Shown: positions 26,561 through 35,675, numbered from the stretch's first letter. The stretch: 64,000 nucleotides of DNA from Burkholderiales bacterium (GCA_023511995.1 JAIMAL010000005.1:1-64000); one strand, 5' to 3'. Made by a program: numbers and translations. The notes: a model not told the origin generated them from the sequence alone.

Positions 26561-27055
26561 CTATTGTAGCGGCAGCAGCCGTGCGCGGGTGGCGCCCGGC
26601 TCGATCTCGCCGGAAAGGCGCCAGGTGCGCGCCGCATCCTCCAGCACCAGTTTCCACTTGCCGTTGCCCAAGGCCGCGCCGCGCCCTTCATAGGTGGCCG
26701 CCCCCTCCCGCGCAAGCAGAAGCGTCTGATCGTGGCCGGCGCGGGTGGGGTGCAGCACGCGCAACACCACCTGCTCGGGCCATTGCGTGGGCTGGCCGGT
26801 GAGTTCGAGGCGCACCCTGCCGCCATCGATGTGCAGTTCGCCCTGCAGGCCGAAGGCCGCCGCCGCCTCGCCCCGCGCCAGCACCCGGTTGATGGCCAGG
26901 CCCTGCCTGTAATAATCGTCCTCCACCACCCCGTCGTCGGTGTTGGCGGCAATGCGCAGGGTAATGATGCCGCCCACGACCGCCGCGGCCGGCAGAGCCA
27001 TGAGGAACCATGGCCAGAATTCCCGGTACCAGGGCCGAAGTTCTTTGTCTTCCAT
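26561..27055 (-). CDS. fixH: FixH family protein
   Basis: This 164-residue membrane-anchored protein has one N-terminal membrane segment (FWPWFLMALPAAAVVGGIITL) followed by DDYYRQGLAINRVLAR, the FixH/CcoH hallmark. A periplasmic beta-rich domain ends the protein. FixH/CcoH assists assembly and stability of cbb3 cytochrome oxidase. It starts 3 bases after the ccoG stop, so the two are coupled. Another frame in the same region (26557-27069) is a shadow. Confidence 0.9.
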   Translation of the reverse strand: MEDKELRPWYREFWPWFLMALPAAAVVGGIITLRIAANTDDGVVEDDYYRQGLAINRVLARGEAAAAFGLQGELHIDGGRVRLELTGQPTQWPEQVVLRVLHPTRAGHDQTLLLAREGAATYEGRGAALGNGKWKLVLEDAARTWRLSGEIEPGATRARLLPLQ

Positions 27056-27058
27056 GGC

Positions 27059-28474
27059 TCAGCGGGCAAAGAAGGTTGATTTCTGCACCCGCAGCACCCG
27101 CGGGTCCTGCTCGTCCATCAACCGGAATTCCAGCCGCACCGTGCGCCCGGGTACTGCAGCTGGGTCCGCCTTCACCCGCACCGCCACCAGCCGGGAAGAG
27201 AGCGCCGGCACGGTGAGGGGCACCGCATCCAGCTCCACCTGCGCGCCTTCGATGCCGCTCACGGTGAGGCGGTAGGTATGGTCGCGGTCATCCATGTTGA
27301 TGACGTTGAGGCGGTAGCTGTTCTCCACCAGCCCTTCCGCCGTCTCCCGCGCCAGGGCGTTGCGGTCCCGGATGACGTCGAACTGCAGGGGGATGCGCAG
27401 TGCCAGCGCCGTCACCAGCAGGCCGACGGCAACAAGGAGGATCACCCCATAGACGATCACCCGCGGGCGCAGCACATGGCGGAGGATTTCCCGGTCGCTG
27501 TACTTGTGCTTCATCACGTTCTCGGTGGAGTAACGGATGAGGCCGCGGGGATAGCCCATCTTGTCCATCACCTGGTTGCAGGCATCGATACAGGCCCCAC
27601 AGCCGATGCATTCGTATTGCAGCCCGTTGCGGATGTCGATGCCGGTGGGACAGACCTGGACACAGATGCTGCAGTCCACGCAATCCCCCAGGCCTTTCGC
27701 GCGCGGGTCCTCGCCCTTGCGGCGCGGCCCGCGAGGTTCGCCCCGCGTTGCATCGTAGGTGATGATGAGGGTGTCCGGGTCGAACATTACCCCCTGGAAG
27801 CGGGCGTAGGGGCACATGTACTTGCACACCTGTTCCCGCATGAAACCGGCATTGCCATAGGTGGCAAAGCCGTAAAAGATGATCCAGAAGGTTTCCCAGG
27901 GGCCCAGATTGAAATGGACCAGTTCCGTGGCCAGCGTCTTGATGGGCGTGAAATAGCCAACGAAGGTGAAACCGGTCCAGAAGGCCACGGCGATCCAGGC
28001 TGCGTGCTTGGCGAACTTGATGGCAAATTTCCGCGGCGACATGGGCTCCTGGTCGAGTTTCATCCGCTTGGGACGATCCCCCTCGATGACCCGCTCAAGC
28101 CAGAGGAAAATCTCCGTATAGACGGTCTGCGGACAGGCATAGCCACACCACAGGCGACCCGCCACCGCGGTGAAGAGGAAGAGGGAAAGGGCGGCGATGA
28201 CCAAAAGCCCGGTGAGGAAAATGAAATCCTGCGGCCACAGCACGAGGCCGAAGATGTAGAACTTGCGGTTGACGAGGTCGAAGAGGACGGCCTGGCGGCC
28301 GTCCCAGCTCAGCCAGGGCAGCCCATAGTACAACGCCTGGGTGAGGAAGACCGCCGCCCAGCGCAGGTTGGCATAAAGGCCGGTGACGGCGCGCGGGTAG
28401 ATTTTTTGGCGAACGGCATAGAGCGCCTGCTCCATGTCCTGTCTGGCGCTGGCATCGGCAGGGGTGCGCGTCAC
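27059..28474 (-). CDS. ccoG: Cytochrome c oxidase accessory protein CcoG (RdxA/FixG)
   Basis: This 471-residue membrane ferredoxin is implicated in copper reduction for cbb3 oxidase assembly. Several membrane segments fill the N-terminal half. Cysteine motifs are GYACPQTVYTEIF, CVDCSICVQVCPTGID and CIGCGACIDACN, the latter two forming two [4Fe-4S] clusters. A C-terminal periplasmic IG-like domain follows the last membrane segment. GTG 28474 is chosen because GAAGGAAA precedes it; the in-frame extension to 28516 crosses an intrinsic terminator. Confidence 0.94.
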   Translation of the reverse strand: MTRTPADASARQDMEQALYAVRQKIYPRAVTGLYANLRWAAVFLTQALYYGLPWLSWDGRQAVLFDLVNRKFYIFGLVLWPQDFIFLTGLLVIAALSLFLFTAVAGRLWCGYACPQTVYTEIFLWLERVIEGDRPKRMKLDQEPMSPRKFAIKFAKHAAWIAVAFWTGFTFVGYFTPIKTLATELVHFNLGPWETFWIIFYGFATYGNAGFMREQVCKYMCPYARFQGVMFDPDTLIITYDATRGEPRGPRRKGEDPRAKGLGDCVDCSICVQVCPTGIDIRNGLQYECIGCGACIDACNQVMDKMGYPRGLIRYSTENVMKHKYSDREILRHVLRPRVIVYGVILLVAVGLLVTALALRIPLQFDVIRDRNALARETAEGLVENSYRLNVINMDDRDHTYRLTVSGIEGAQVELDAVPLTVPALSSRLVAVRVKADPAAVPGRTVRLEFRLMDEQDPRVLRVQKSTFFAR

Positions 28475-28488
28475 GGTTTTTCCTTCGC

Positions 28489-28521
28489 AAAAAAAGCCGC
28501 GGTGCGGGGACACCACGGCTT
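28489..28521 (-). terminator. Intrinsic terminator between ccoP and ccoG
   Basis: On the minus strand AAGCCGTGGTG (28521-28511) pairs with CACCGCGGCTT with one G-T wobble, giving an 11-bp stem. A run of seven T follows (28495-28489). It sits directly between the ccoP stop and the ccoG ribosome site, so it should reduce ccoG-fixH expression relative to the structural genes. Confidence 0.8.
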
Positions 28522-28538
28522 CATGTTACCTCAGGGGG

Positions 28539-29441
28539 TCACTGATGGGACAGGCCGTACACGTAGGCGGCGAGCAGATGGATCTTGGCCTCCGACAGCT
28601 TGCCCTTCTGGGCCGGCATCTGGCCGTTGCGTCCCTTGGTGATGGTCTCGATGATGCTGGCCTCGCTTCCCCCATAAAGCCAGACGTTGTCGGTCAGGTT
28701 GGGGGCGCCGATGGCCTGGTTGCCCTTGCCGTCCGGCCCATGGCAGGCGGCACAGACGGCGAACTTCTCCTTGCCGCGGGCGGCAAGCTGCGGATCATGG
28801 GGGCGCCCCGAGAGGGAAAGCACATAGTGGGCCACTTCCCTCGCGCCTTCTTCGCCCCCCACCGCTGCCACCATGGGTGGCATCATCCCATTGCGACCCT
28901 CGGTGATGCTGGTCTTGATGGTCTCCGGCTCACCCCCGTAGAGCCAGTCGTTGTCGGTGAGGTTGGGGAAGCCCCGTGCCCCGCGCGCATCAGAACCATG
29001 GCACTGGGAGCAGTAGGTCAGGAACAGGCGCTGCCCCATCTGCCGGGCTTCCGGGTCGGCGGCCACGACCTTGAGATCCTGCTGCAGAAACTTGTTGAAG
29101 ATGGGGCCATAGGTGGCCTCCGCCCGCGCCATCTCCTGCTCGTACTGCCCCTGGGAAGACCAGTTGCCCAGGCCCTGGAAAACACCGAGGCCGGGATAAT
29201 AGAGCAGGTAACCCAGGGCGAAGATCACCGTCAGGTAGAACAGGCCCGCCCACCAGCGGGGCAGCGGGTTGTTGTATTCCGCCAGGTCTTCGTCCCAGGT
29301 GTGGCCGGTGGTGGCCGCCTTCTCGCCGGGCGCCAGCCGCCGGATGCTCATCATCTTCAGGAATACGGCGCACCCGATGACGCTCGCCAGGGTGATGACG
29401 GCGATGTAGGGTCCCCAGAAACCACTCACGAAGTCTGCCAT
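28539..29441 (-). CDS. ccoP: cbb3-type cytochrome c oxidase subunit III (diheme)
   Basis: This 300-residue subunit has two N-terminal membrane segments and two periplasmic c-type cytochrome domains, with heme sites CSQCH and CAACH. NNPLPRWWAGLFYLTVIFALGYL is the FixP signature. It passes electrons from soluble cytochrome c to CcoO and CcoN. It ends just before an intrinsic terminator, making it the last gene of the structural operon ccoSNOQP. Confidence 0.96.
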   Translation of the reverse strand: MADFVSGFWGPYIAVITLASVIGCAVFLKMMSIRRLAPGEKAATTGHTWDEDLAEYNNPLPRWWAGLFYLTVIFALGYLLYYPGLGVFQGLGNWSSQGQYEQEMARAEATYGPIFNKFLQQDLKVVAADPEARQMGQRLFLTYCSQCHGSDARGARGFPNLTDNDWLYGGEPETIKTSITEGRNGMMPPMVAAVGGEEGAREVAHYVLSLSGRPHDPQLAARGKEKFAVCAACHGPDGKGNQAIGAPNLTDNVWLYGGSEASIIETITKGRNGQMPAQKGKLSEAKIHLLAAYVYGLSHQ

Positions 29442-29468
29442 TTGTATTCTCCTCGCTGATTACCGGCG

Positions 29469-29633
29469 TTATGCCGCGCGGTCTTGCATCCCTTCGTCCT
29501 CTTCGTCGAAGACCAGGTGTGCGGCTTCGTCGAAGGCCTGTTTCCGGCGGCTGCTGTAAGCCCACAGCACGATGCCGACGAAGGTCAACAGGGAAAGGAC
29601 GGTCATCAGACTGCGCAGATCGTTGATGTCCAT
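29469..29633 (-). CDS. ccoQ: cbb3-type oxidase subunit IV
   Basis: This 54-residue single-pass membrane protein begins MDINDLRSLMTVLSLLTFVGIVLWAYS and has a charged cytosolic tail (KQAFDEAAHLVFDEEDEG), the standard CcoQ/FixQ plan. It is thought to stabilise the CcoP association. ATG 29633 is chosen inside a longer open frame by homology and by its position 10 bases after ccoO. Confidence 0.92.
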   Translation of the reverse strand: MDINDLRSLMTVLSLLTFVGIVLWAYSSRRKQAFDEAAHLVFDEEDEGMQDRAA

Positions 29634-29643
29634 GCGATTCCCC

Positions 29644-30258
29644 TCACCTCGAGGCCTTGAGTGCAGTGCCCAGGCTCTGCAGGTAGGCAATGAGCGCGTC
29701 CTCCTCCGTCTTGCCCGCCACCGCTTCCTTGGCCCCGGCGATGTCGGCGTCGGTATAGGGCACGCCCACCAGACGCAGGCCTTTCATGTGGCGGACGATC
29801 GCATCCCCATCCACCATGGCATTCTGCAGCCAGGGATAGGCGGGCATGTTGGATTCCGGCACCACGTCGCGGGGCATGCGCAAGTGCGCCCGGTGCCAGT
29901 CGTCCGAATAACGCCCGCCCACCCGCGCAAGATCCGGGCCGGTGCGTTTGGAACCCCACTGGAAGGGATGGTCATAGACGAACTCCCCCGCCACCGAATA
30001 ATGGCCGTAGCGCTCGGTCTCGGCGCGGAAGGGGCGGATCATCTGCGAATGGCAGACATAACATCCCTCCCGCTGATAAACGTCGCGCCCCGCCAGTTGC
30101 AGCGCCGTATAGGGCTTGAGGCCTGCCACCGGCTCGGTGGTGGACCTCTGGAAGAAGAGGGGGACGATCTCCACCAGGCCGCCCACGCTCACCACCAGCA
30201 GGATGAGCAACATCATGAGGCCGATGTTTTTCTCGATGATCTCGTGTGTCGTGCTCAT
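29644..30258 (-). CDS. ccoO: cbb3-type cytochrome c oxidase subunit II (monoheme)
   Basis: This 204-residue protein has one N-terminal membrane anchor ([25 protein letters not shown]) and one c-type heme site, [13 protein letters not shown]. The axial methionine region MPAYPWL follows. It receives electrons from CcoP and hands them to CcoN. It lies 14 bases after ccoN and 10 before ccoQ. Confidence 0.96.
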   Translation of the reverse strand: MSTTHEIIEKNIGLMMLLILLVVSVGGLVEIVPLFFQRSTTEPVAGLKPYTALQLAGRDVYQREGCYVCHSQMIRPFRAETERYGHYSVAGEFVYDHPFQWGSKRTGPDLARVGGRYSDDWHRAHLRMPRDVVPESNMPAYPWLQNAMVDGDAIVRHMKGLRLVGVPYTDADIAGAKEAVAGKTEEDALIAYLQSLGTALKASR

Positions 30259-30272
30259 AACGTTCTCCCTTC

Positions 30273-31688
30273 TCAGGCGTGGGCCGGGGCGGGGATCGGC
30301 GCATCCACGGCCTTCTGCCCGGCAATGGTCTTGATCACGTTGTAGGCCATGATGAGCATGCCGGCGAAGAAGAGCACCCCACCCAGCAGACGGATCATGT
30401 AGTAGGGATACATGGCCTTCACCACTTCGGCGAAGCTGTACTTCAGCGTGCCATCCACGTTGAAGTCACGCCACATCAGCCCCTGCATGACGCCGGCGAT
30501 CCACATCGAGGCGATATAGAGCACGACCCCGATGGTGGCCACCCAGAAGTGCACCGTGATCAGCCGCGTGCTGTACATCTCGGTGCGGCCGAACAGCCGG
30601 GGAATCAGGTAATAGAGGGAACCGATGGACACCATCGCCACCCAGCCCAGCGCACCGCTGTGCACGTGGCCGATGGTCCAGTCCGTGTAGTGGGAGAGGG
30701 CATTCACCGTCTTGATGGACATCATCGGCCCTTCGAAGGTGGACATGCCATAGAAGGACAGCGACGTGATCAGGAACTTGAGGATGGGGTCCGTGCGCAG
30801 CTTGTGCCAGGCCCCGGACAGGGTCATGATGCCGTTGATCATGCCACCCCAAGACGGTGCCAGCAGGATGAGCGAGAACAGCATCCCCAGCGACTGCGCC
30901 CAGTCCGGCAGTGCGGTGTAATGCAGATGGTGCGGACCCGCCCACATGTAGGTGAAGATGAGCGCCCAGAAGTGCACCACCGACAGGCGGTAGGAGTACA
31001 CCGGCCGCTGCGCCTGCTTGGGCACGAAGTAATACATCATGCCCAGGAAGCCGGCAGTAAGGAAAAAGCCCACCGCATTGTGGCCATACCACCACTGGAT
31101 CATCGCGTCTTGCACCCCCGCATAGACGGAGTAGGACTTCATCGGACCCACCGGAATCTCGATGTTGTTGACGATGTGCAGCAGGGCAATGGTGATGATG
31201 AAGGCGCCGAAGAACCAGTTGGCCACATAGATGTGGGGAGTGCGCCGTTTGGCGATGGTGCCGAAGAAGACGATGGCGTAGGCCACCCAGACGATGGCGA
31301 TGAGAATGTCGATCGGCCACTCCAGCTCGGCGTATTCCTTGGACGTCGTGTAACCCAGGGGCAGGGTGATGGCAGCGAGCACGATGATGAGCTGCCAGCC
31401 CCAGAAGGTGAACGCCGCCAGTTTGTCCGAGAACAGCCGGACATGGCAGGTGCGCTGCACCACGTAATAGGAGGTGGCGAACAGGGCGGAGCCGCCGAAG
31501 GCGAAAATGACCGCATTGGTGTGCAGCGGTCGCAGTCGGCCGTAACTGAGCCAGGGAATGCCGTAGGTCATGTCCGGCCAGATCAGCTGGGCGGCGATGA
31601 ACACGCCCACCAGCATGCCGACGATGCCCCAGACCACGGTCATCAGGGCGAATTGCCGGACCACTTTGTAGTTGTATGTGGTTTCCAT
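30273..31688 (-). CDS. ccoN: cbb3-type cytochrome c oxidase subunit I
   Basis: This 471-residue catalytic heme-copper subunit has twelve membrane segments. Metal-ligand regions are [39 protein letters not shown] (Cu-B histidine and crosslinked tyrosine helix), [16 protein letters not shown] and the HVHSGALGW loop. It reduces oxygen to water with high affinity. ATG 31688 follows a strong AGGAGAGG ribosome site and is preferred over the upstream in-frame ATG at 31721, which lies in the hairpin region. Confidence 0.97.
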   Translation of the reverse strand: METTYNYKVVRQFALMTVVWGIVGMLVGVFIAAQLIWPDMTYGIPWLSYGRLRPLHTNAVIFAFGGSALFATSYYVVQRTCHVRLFSDKLAAFTFWGWQLIIVLAAITLPLGYTTSKEYAELEWPIDILIAIVWVAYAIVFFGTIAKRRTPHIYVANWFFGAFIITIALLHIVNNIEIPVGPMKSYSVYAGVQDAMIQWWYGHNAVGFFLTAGFLGMMYYFVPKQAQRPVYSYRLSVVHFWALIFTYMWAGPHHLHYTALPDWAQSLGMLFSLILLAPSWGGMINGIMTLSGAWHKLRTDPILKFLITSLSFYGMSTFEGPMMSIKTVNALSHYTDWTIGHVHSGALGWVAMVSIGSLYYLIPRLFGRTEMYSTRLITVHFWVATIGVVLYIASMWIAGVMQGLMWRDFNVDGTLKYSFAEVVKAMYPYYMIRLLGGVLFFAGMLIMAYNVIKTIAGQKAVDAPIPAPAHA

Positions 31689-31715
31689 GCGCACCTCTCC
31701 TTTCGTTAAGGTCAT

Positions 31716-31749
31716 AGCCATCAGGCGGCTCCCTTACCGCCTGATGGCT
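31716..31749. promoter_or_regulatory. 13-bp perfect hairpin at the ccoS stop codon
   Basis: AGCCATCAGGCGG (31716-31728) is the exact reverse complement of 31737-31749, with an 8-base loop containing the ccoS stop codon. No T-run follows on the minus strand, so it is unlikely to be a simple terminator. A role in transcript processing, in stability, or in partial attenuation between ccoS and ccoN is plausible. Confidence 0.8.
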
Positions 31750-31928
31750 GTCACCTCGCCTGGCTCGGCAGCCTCCGCCCCCGGGGGCGTGTCATCATCC
31801 ATCACCACGCGAAAGGCCGGCCCTTCCAGGTCGTCGAACTGGCCGCTGCGCACCGCCCAGACGAAGGTGAGGCCCACCAGCAACACCAGCACCAGGCTGA
31901 GCGGAATGAGGAGATAGAGGATTTCCAC
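31734..31928 (-). CDS. ccoS: cbb3-type oxidase assembly protein CcoS
   Basis: This 64-residue protein has one membrane segment (LYLLIPLSLVLVLLVGLTFVWAV) followed by RSGQFDDLEGPAFRVVMDDD, diagnostic of CcoS/FixS. It is needed for cofactor insertion into the oxidase. It starts at GTG 31928 without an obvious ribosome site. CcoS leads the operon here; in many genomes it stands at the end of ccoGHIS, and the copper ATPase ccoI is not adjacent. Confidence 0.93.
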   Translation of the reverse strand: MEILYLLIPLSLVLVLLVGLTFVWAVRSGQFDDLEGPAFRVVMDDDTPPGAEAAEPGEVTAIRR

Positions 31929-31967
31929 GTACCGCCACTAACGGGATATTCGCATCTTTTATTCGTA

Positions 31968-31996
31968 ATATTAGGAAATGCGGCGGAAGGTCGCAA
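31968..31996 (-). promoter_or_regulatory. Candidate cco promoter with RegA/RegR-type box
   Basis: On the minus strand TTGCGA (31996-31991), a 17-base spacer and TAATAT (31973-31968) form a possible promoter. GCGACCTTCCGCCGC (31994-31980) lies within it. As I recall, the RegR redox-regulator box is GNGRCRTTNNGNCGC, which this matches at 10 of 11 defined positions. RegA/RoxR-type regulators control cbb3 oxidases in other proteobacteria. No FNR/Anr box (TTGAT-N4-ATCAA) is visible. Confidence 0.4.
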
Positions 31997-32055
31997 GTCC
32001 TTTTTGTCTATAGCACCGATTTTGCCCGAGTAAGGCAGTCGGGTTTGGCTGCGGC

Positions 32056-32061
32056 TAGAAT
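32056..32061 (+). promoter_or_regulatory. Candidate -10 element for aat
   Basis: TAGAAT followed by GGGCGG lies 6 bases before the GTG start at 32068. Transcription from it would give an almost leaderless mRNA. No -35 match is visible. Confidence 0.3.
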
Positions 32062-32067
32062 GGGCGG

Positions 32068-32775
32068 GTGATTCCCTGGCTCGACTCCGACACGCCCTTC
32101 CCCCCGGTCTCCCAGGCGTTGCGTCGCCCAAACGGGTTGCTTGCCGCAGGCGGCGACCTCAGCCCGCAACGGCTGCTGGCCGCCTACGCGCAGGGGATCT
32201 TCCCCTGGTACAGCGAGGGCGAGCCCATCCTCTGGTGGAGTCCGGATCCGCGCATGGTGCTCTTCCCGGATGAATTGCGTGTGACGCGGTCCCTGCGCAA
32301 GGTGCTGCGCAACCGGCCCTACGAGATTCGTTTCGACACCGCCTTTCGCCGCGTCATGGAAGCCTGTGCGGCGCCGCGTCCCGGCCAGTCGGGGACGTGG
32401 ATCACGGCGGAGATGATCGAAGCCTACACGCACCTGCATGCGCTGGGCTTTGCCCATTCGGTGGAAACGTGGATCGGGGGCGAACTCGCCGGCGGTCTCT
32501 ACGGCGTGGCCCTGGGGGGCGTCTTCTACGGCGAATCCATGTTCCATCGGGTGCGCGATGCTTCCAAAATCGCCCTCGTGCATCTGGTGGAGCAGCTTAA
32601 GCGTCTGGGCTTCGGCCTCATCGACTGCCAGATGAAGACCGCCCATCTCGCCTCCCTGGGCGCCCGGGAAATTCCGCGGGCGGAGTTCGTGCGGCTTTTG
32701 CGCAAGCTGATAGAATCGCCCCATCACCCCGGCCCCTGGCGGTTTCAGGGGACATGCGAAGATCACCCGGCATGA
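32068..32775 (+). CDS. aat: Leucyl/phenylalanyl-tRNA-protein transferase
   Basis: It adds Leu or Phe from tRNA to proteins with N-terminal Arg or Lys, creating ClpS/ClpAP degrons. The 235-residue protein starts at GTG. It contains the family motifs [44 protein letters not shown] and [14 protein letters not shown]. It is followed 4 bases later by bpt, giving a combined N-degron tagging operon. Confidence 0.96.
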   Translation: MIPWLDSDTPFPPVSQALRRPNGLLAAGGDLSPQRLLAAYAQGIFPWYSEGEPILWWSPDPRMVLFPDELRVTRSLRKVLRNRPYEIRFDTAFRRVMEACAAPRPGQSGTWITAEMIEAYTHLHALGFAHSVETWIGGELAGGLYGVALGGVFYGESMFHRVRDASKIALVHLVEQLKRLGFGLIDCQMKTAHLASLGAREIPRAEFVRLLRKLIESPHHPGPWRFQGTCEDHPA

Positions 32776-32779
32776 TGCG

Positions 32780-33505
32780 ATGCTGAACGACTTTCCCGCC
32801 CACCGGCTGCAGTTCTATCTCACTTCGCCCTACCCGTGCAGCTATCTGCCCGGGCGCGTGGCCCGCTCCCAGGTGGCGACCCCCAGCCAGCTCATCACCA
32901 CGCCTCTCTACAGCAGACTGATTGAGCTCGGCTTCCGGCGCAGCGGGGTTTATGTCTATCGGCCCCTCTGTGACCGTTGCCGGGCCTGTGTGCCGGTGCG
33001 GGTGCGGACGGCGGCCTTTTCCCCCAACCGCTCCCAGCGCCGGGCGGCGGCGCGCCATGGTGGCCTCACCGTGCACATCGGGCCGCTGCGCTTTGAGGAG
33101 GAACATTTCGCCCTCTACCGCCGCTATCAGAGCCGGCGCCATCCCGGCGGTGGCATGGACCAGGACGACGCCCAGCAATACCACCAGTTTCTGCTGGAAA
33201 GCGGGGTGAGCACCCTGCTGGTGGAGTTCCGCGAAGCGGGCCTGTTGCGCATGGTGAGCATCATCGATGAAGTGGAGGATGGCCTGTCCGCCGTCTATAC
33301 CTTCTTCGACCCGGACGTACCCCGCGCGAGCTTCGGCACCTACAACATCCTCTGGCAGATCGCGGAATGCAGGCGGCGGGGGCTACCCTACCTCTACCTC
33401 GGCTATTGGATCGCCGAGAGTGACAAAATGGCCTACAAGATCCGCTTCCGGCCGCTCGAGGGACTGGTGGAGGGGAAGTGGCGCCTGCTGGAGGCAGGCT
33501 CGTGA
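32780..33505 (+). CDS. bpt: Aspartate/glutamate leucyltransferase (Bpt)
   Basis: This 241-residue enzyme transfers Leu to proteins with N-terminal Asp or Glu. It resembles eukaryotic ATE1 structurally but uses Leu-tRNA. The N-terminal segment reads [20 protein letters not shown], with the cysteine cluster [12 protein letters not shown]. The GNAT-like core contains [10 protein letters not shown] and YLYLGYWI. It completes, with Aat, both branches of the bacterial Leu N-degron pathway. Confidence 0.95.
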   Translation: MLNDFPAHRLQFYLTSPYPCSYLPGRVARSQVATPSQLITTPLYSRLIELGFRRSGVYVYRPLCDRCRACVPVRVRTAAFSPNRSQRRAAARHGGLTVHIGPLRFEEEHFALYRRYQSRRHPGGGMDQDDAQQYHQFLLESGVSTLLVEFREAGLLRMVSIIDEVEDGLSAVYTFFDPDVPRASFGTYNILWQIAECRRRGLPYLYLGYWIAESDKMAYKIRFRPLEGLVEGKWRLLEAGS

Positions 33506-34314
33506 TGAGACCCGGCCATCTTGCGGCTTTCCTTCTGCTCACGGTGGCGAACGTGGGCTGCAGCCTGCAGCCGGTGCGCACATCCCCCGCTTTCGAGATG
33601 CTGGCGGAGGAGCCGCGGGTGCGCTTCGAGGTGGGCGGGGAACACCACGCCCGCCGCGTGGCGGAGCTGTTGCCGGAGGCGGTGAGCCGGGTGGAGGCGG
33701 CCCATTATTCCCCCTTCGCCGAAGCCGTGACCGTGCACGTCTGCGTGACGGACGCCTGCTTCGACAGCCAGGTGAGCACTCCCAACGTGAGTGGTGCCAC
33801 CGTCCCCGACAACCGGGTCTTTCTCTCCCCGCGTCTCTTTGGACGGGAGGCACACCGTCTGCCCCTGATCCTCGCCCATGAGCTTTCCCACCTGCATCTG
33901 GGCCAGCGCCTGGGGCATTACAGCCCGGCCGTGCCCGTCTGGTTCCACGAGGGTCTGGCCGCCTATGCCTCCGGCGGGGGCGGTGCCGATTATGCGAGCG
34001 AAGAGGAGGCCCGTGCCAACTGGCTTGCCGGCCGCGCCTTTTCCCCGGCGGTGCTGGATACCCCGGAGAAACGTCACCGCGCCGAGAGCTGGAATCTTTC
34101 CCCCTATCTTTTCTACCGGCAGGCGATGATGTTTCTCGAGTACCTGAAATCCGTCAGCGAGGCGGGCTTCCGCGATTTCCTGCTGCGGGTGCAGTCGCGG
34201 GAGGATTTCGCCGCCGCCTTCACCGCCGCCTTTGGCTTCACCCTGGCCGAGGCCGGGCAGCGTTTCCTGGAATCGCTGTCTGTCGCGGCCGCCCCCGCCG
34301 CACCCGGCGACTGA
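33505..34314 (+). CDS. Exported metalloprotease-like protein (HExxH)
   Basis: This 269-residue protein has an N-terminal hydrophobic leader ending VGC, which may be a lipobox although the -3 residue is Asn rather than Leu. The core has the zinc-protease motif AHELSHLHLG and, 20 residues later, FHEGLAAYASG, the spacing of MA-clan (gluzincin) peptidases. VTDACFDSQ precedes the core. ATG 33505 overlaps the bpt stop as TGATG; GTG 33502 is also possible. The substrate is unknown. It lies between N-degron and folate genes without obvious functional connection. Confidence 0.75.
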   Translation: MRPGHLAAFLLLTVANVGCSLQPVRTSPAFEMLAEEPRVRFEVGGEHHARRVAELLPEAVSRVEAAHYSPFAEAVTVHVCVTDACFDSQVSTPNVSGATVPDNRVFLSPRLFGREAHRLPLILAHELSHLHLGQRLGHYSPAVPVWFHEGLAAYASGGGGADYASEEEARANWLAGRAFSPAVLDTPEKRHRAESWNLSPYLFYRQAMMFLEYLKSVSEAGFRDFLLRVQSREDFAAAFTAAFGFTLAEAGQRFLESLSVAAAPAAPGD

Positions 34315-34332
34315 AACGAGGGAATTTCAGCC

Positions 34333-35127
34333 ATGCAGCAGTATCTCGACCTCATGCGTCATGTCCTGGAACACGGCCATCGCAAAAGCGACCGCACCGG
34401 GACGGGCACGCTGTCGGTGTTCGGCTACCAGATGCGCTTCGACCTGAGGCAGGGCTTTCCGCTCCTGACGACGAAGAAACTCCACCTGCGCTCCATCATC
34501 CACGAGCTGTTGTGGTTCCTGCGTGGCGACACCAACATCAAATACCTGCACGACAACGGCGTCACCATCTGGGACGAATGGGCCGACGAAAACGGCGACC
34601 TCGGTCCCATCTACGGCTATCAGTGGCGTTCCTGGCCCACCGCAGACGGCCGCCACATCGACCAGATCAGCGAGGTGATCCGGGAAATTCGCAGCAATCC
34701 CGATTCGCGCCGTCTCATCGTCTCCAGTTGGAACGTGGGCGAGCTGCCCAAAATGAAGCTGCCGCCCTGCCATGTGCTGTTCCAGTTCTACGTGGCGGAG
34801 GGCAGTTTGTCCTGCCAGCTCTACCAGCGCAGTGCCGACATTTTCCTCGGCGTGCCTTTCAACATCGCCTCCTACGCCCTGCTCACCATGATGGTGGCCC
34901 AGGTGTGCGACCTTGAGCCGGCCGAATTCATTCACACCCTGGGCGATGCCCATCTTTACCTCAATCATCTACAACAGGCGCGGGAACAGTTGTCGCGCAC
35001 GCCGCGGCCGCTCCCGCGCATGAGACTCAACCCGGCGGTGAAGGACATTTTCGCCTTCCGCTATGAAGACTTCACCCTGGAAGGCTACGACCCCCATCCG
35101 GCGATCAAAGCGCCGGTGGCCGTTTGA
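34333..35127 (+). CDS. thyA: Thymidylate synthase
   Basis: It methylates dUMP to dTMP with methylenetetrahydrofolate. The 264-residue length is that of E. coli ThyA. Motifs include [18 protein letters not shown], the catalytic [12 protein letters not shown] and [21 protein letters not shown]. folA follows 11 bases later, an arrangement that couples dTMP synthesis with regeneration of tetrahydrofolate. Confidence 0.98.
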   Translation: MQQYLDLMRHVLEHGHRKSDRTGTGTLSVFGYQMRFDLRQGFPLLTTKKLHLRSIIHELLWFLRGDTNIKYLHDNGVTIWDEWADENGDLGPIYGYQWRSWPTADGRHIDQISEVIREIRSNPDSRRLIVSSWNVGELPKMKLPPCHVLFQFYVAEGSLSCQLYQRSADIFLGVPFNIASYALLTMMVAQVCDLEPAEFIHTLGDAHLYLNHLQQAREQLSRTPRPLPRMRLNPAVKDIFAFRYEDFTLEGYDPHPAIKAPVAV

Positions 35128-35138
35128 CGAGGAAAGCC

Positions 35139-35660
35139 ATGACCCCGCAGAAGCCGCGCATCTCCATCATCGCCGCCATGGCCGCCAACCGGGTGATCGG
35201 TCAGGGCAACCGTCTGCCCTGGCACCTGCCGGAGGATCTGCAGCATTTCAAGGCGCTCACCATGGGCCATCACATCGTCATGGGGCGCAAGACCTTTGCC
35301 TCCATCGGCAGGGTGCTGCCCGGCCGCACCACTGTCATTGTCACACGCAAGGTGGACTATGCGGCGCCGGGCTGCATCGCCGTCAATTCCATCGATGCCG
35401 CCCTGGCCGCCTGTCATGGCGATAGCGAAATCTTTTTCGCCGGTGGCGCGGAGGTCTATGCCCAGGTGCTGCCCATCGCCGACCGTCTCTATCTGACCGA
35501 GATCAAGCGGGATTTTCCCGGCGATGCCTACTTCCCCGTTTTCGATCCCCGCGAGTGGCGGGAGATTTCCCGCGAGCGTCACCACAAACAGAACGGGGAG
35601 GACTTCGAGTATCATTTCGTGATCTACGAGCGAAACCGCCCTTCACCCCACGATCACTGA
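35139..35660 (+). CDS. folA: Dihydrofolate reductase
   Basis: It reduces dihydrofolate to tetrahydrofolate with NADPH. The 173-residue protein contains RLPWHLPEDLQHFK, MGRKTFASIGRVLPGRTTVIVTR and FFAGGAEVYAQVLPIADRLYLTEI, the canonical substrate and cofactor loops. ATG 35139, with GAGGAAA upstream, is preferred to TTG 35124. It is coupled to thyA. Confidence 0.96.
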   Translation: MTPQKPRISIIAAMAANRVIGQGNRLPWHLPEDLQHFKALTMGHHIVMGRKTFASIGRVLPGRTTVIVTRKVDYAAPGCIAVNSIDAALAACHGDSEIFFAGGAEVYAQVLPIADRLYLTEIKRDFPGDAYFPVFDPREWREISRERHHKQNGEDFEYHFVIYERNRPSPHDH

Positions 35661-35675
35661 CCCAATGGAGGCATC

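Noticed and set aside
31929-32067. FNR/Anr box upstream of ccoS
   Set aside because: No TTGAT-N4-ATCAA-like sequence is present in the gap between ccoS and aat.
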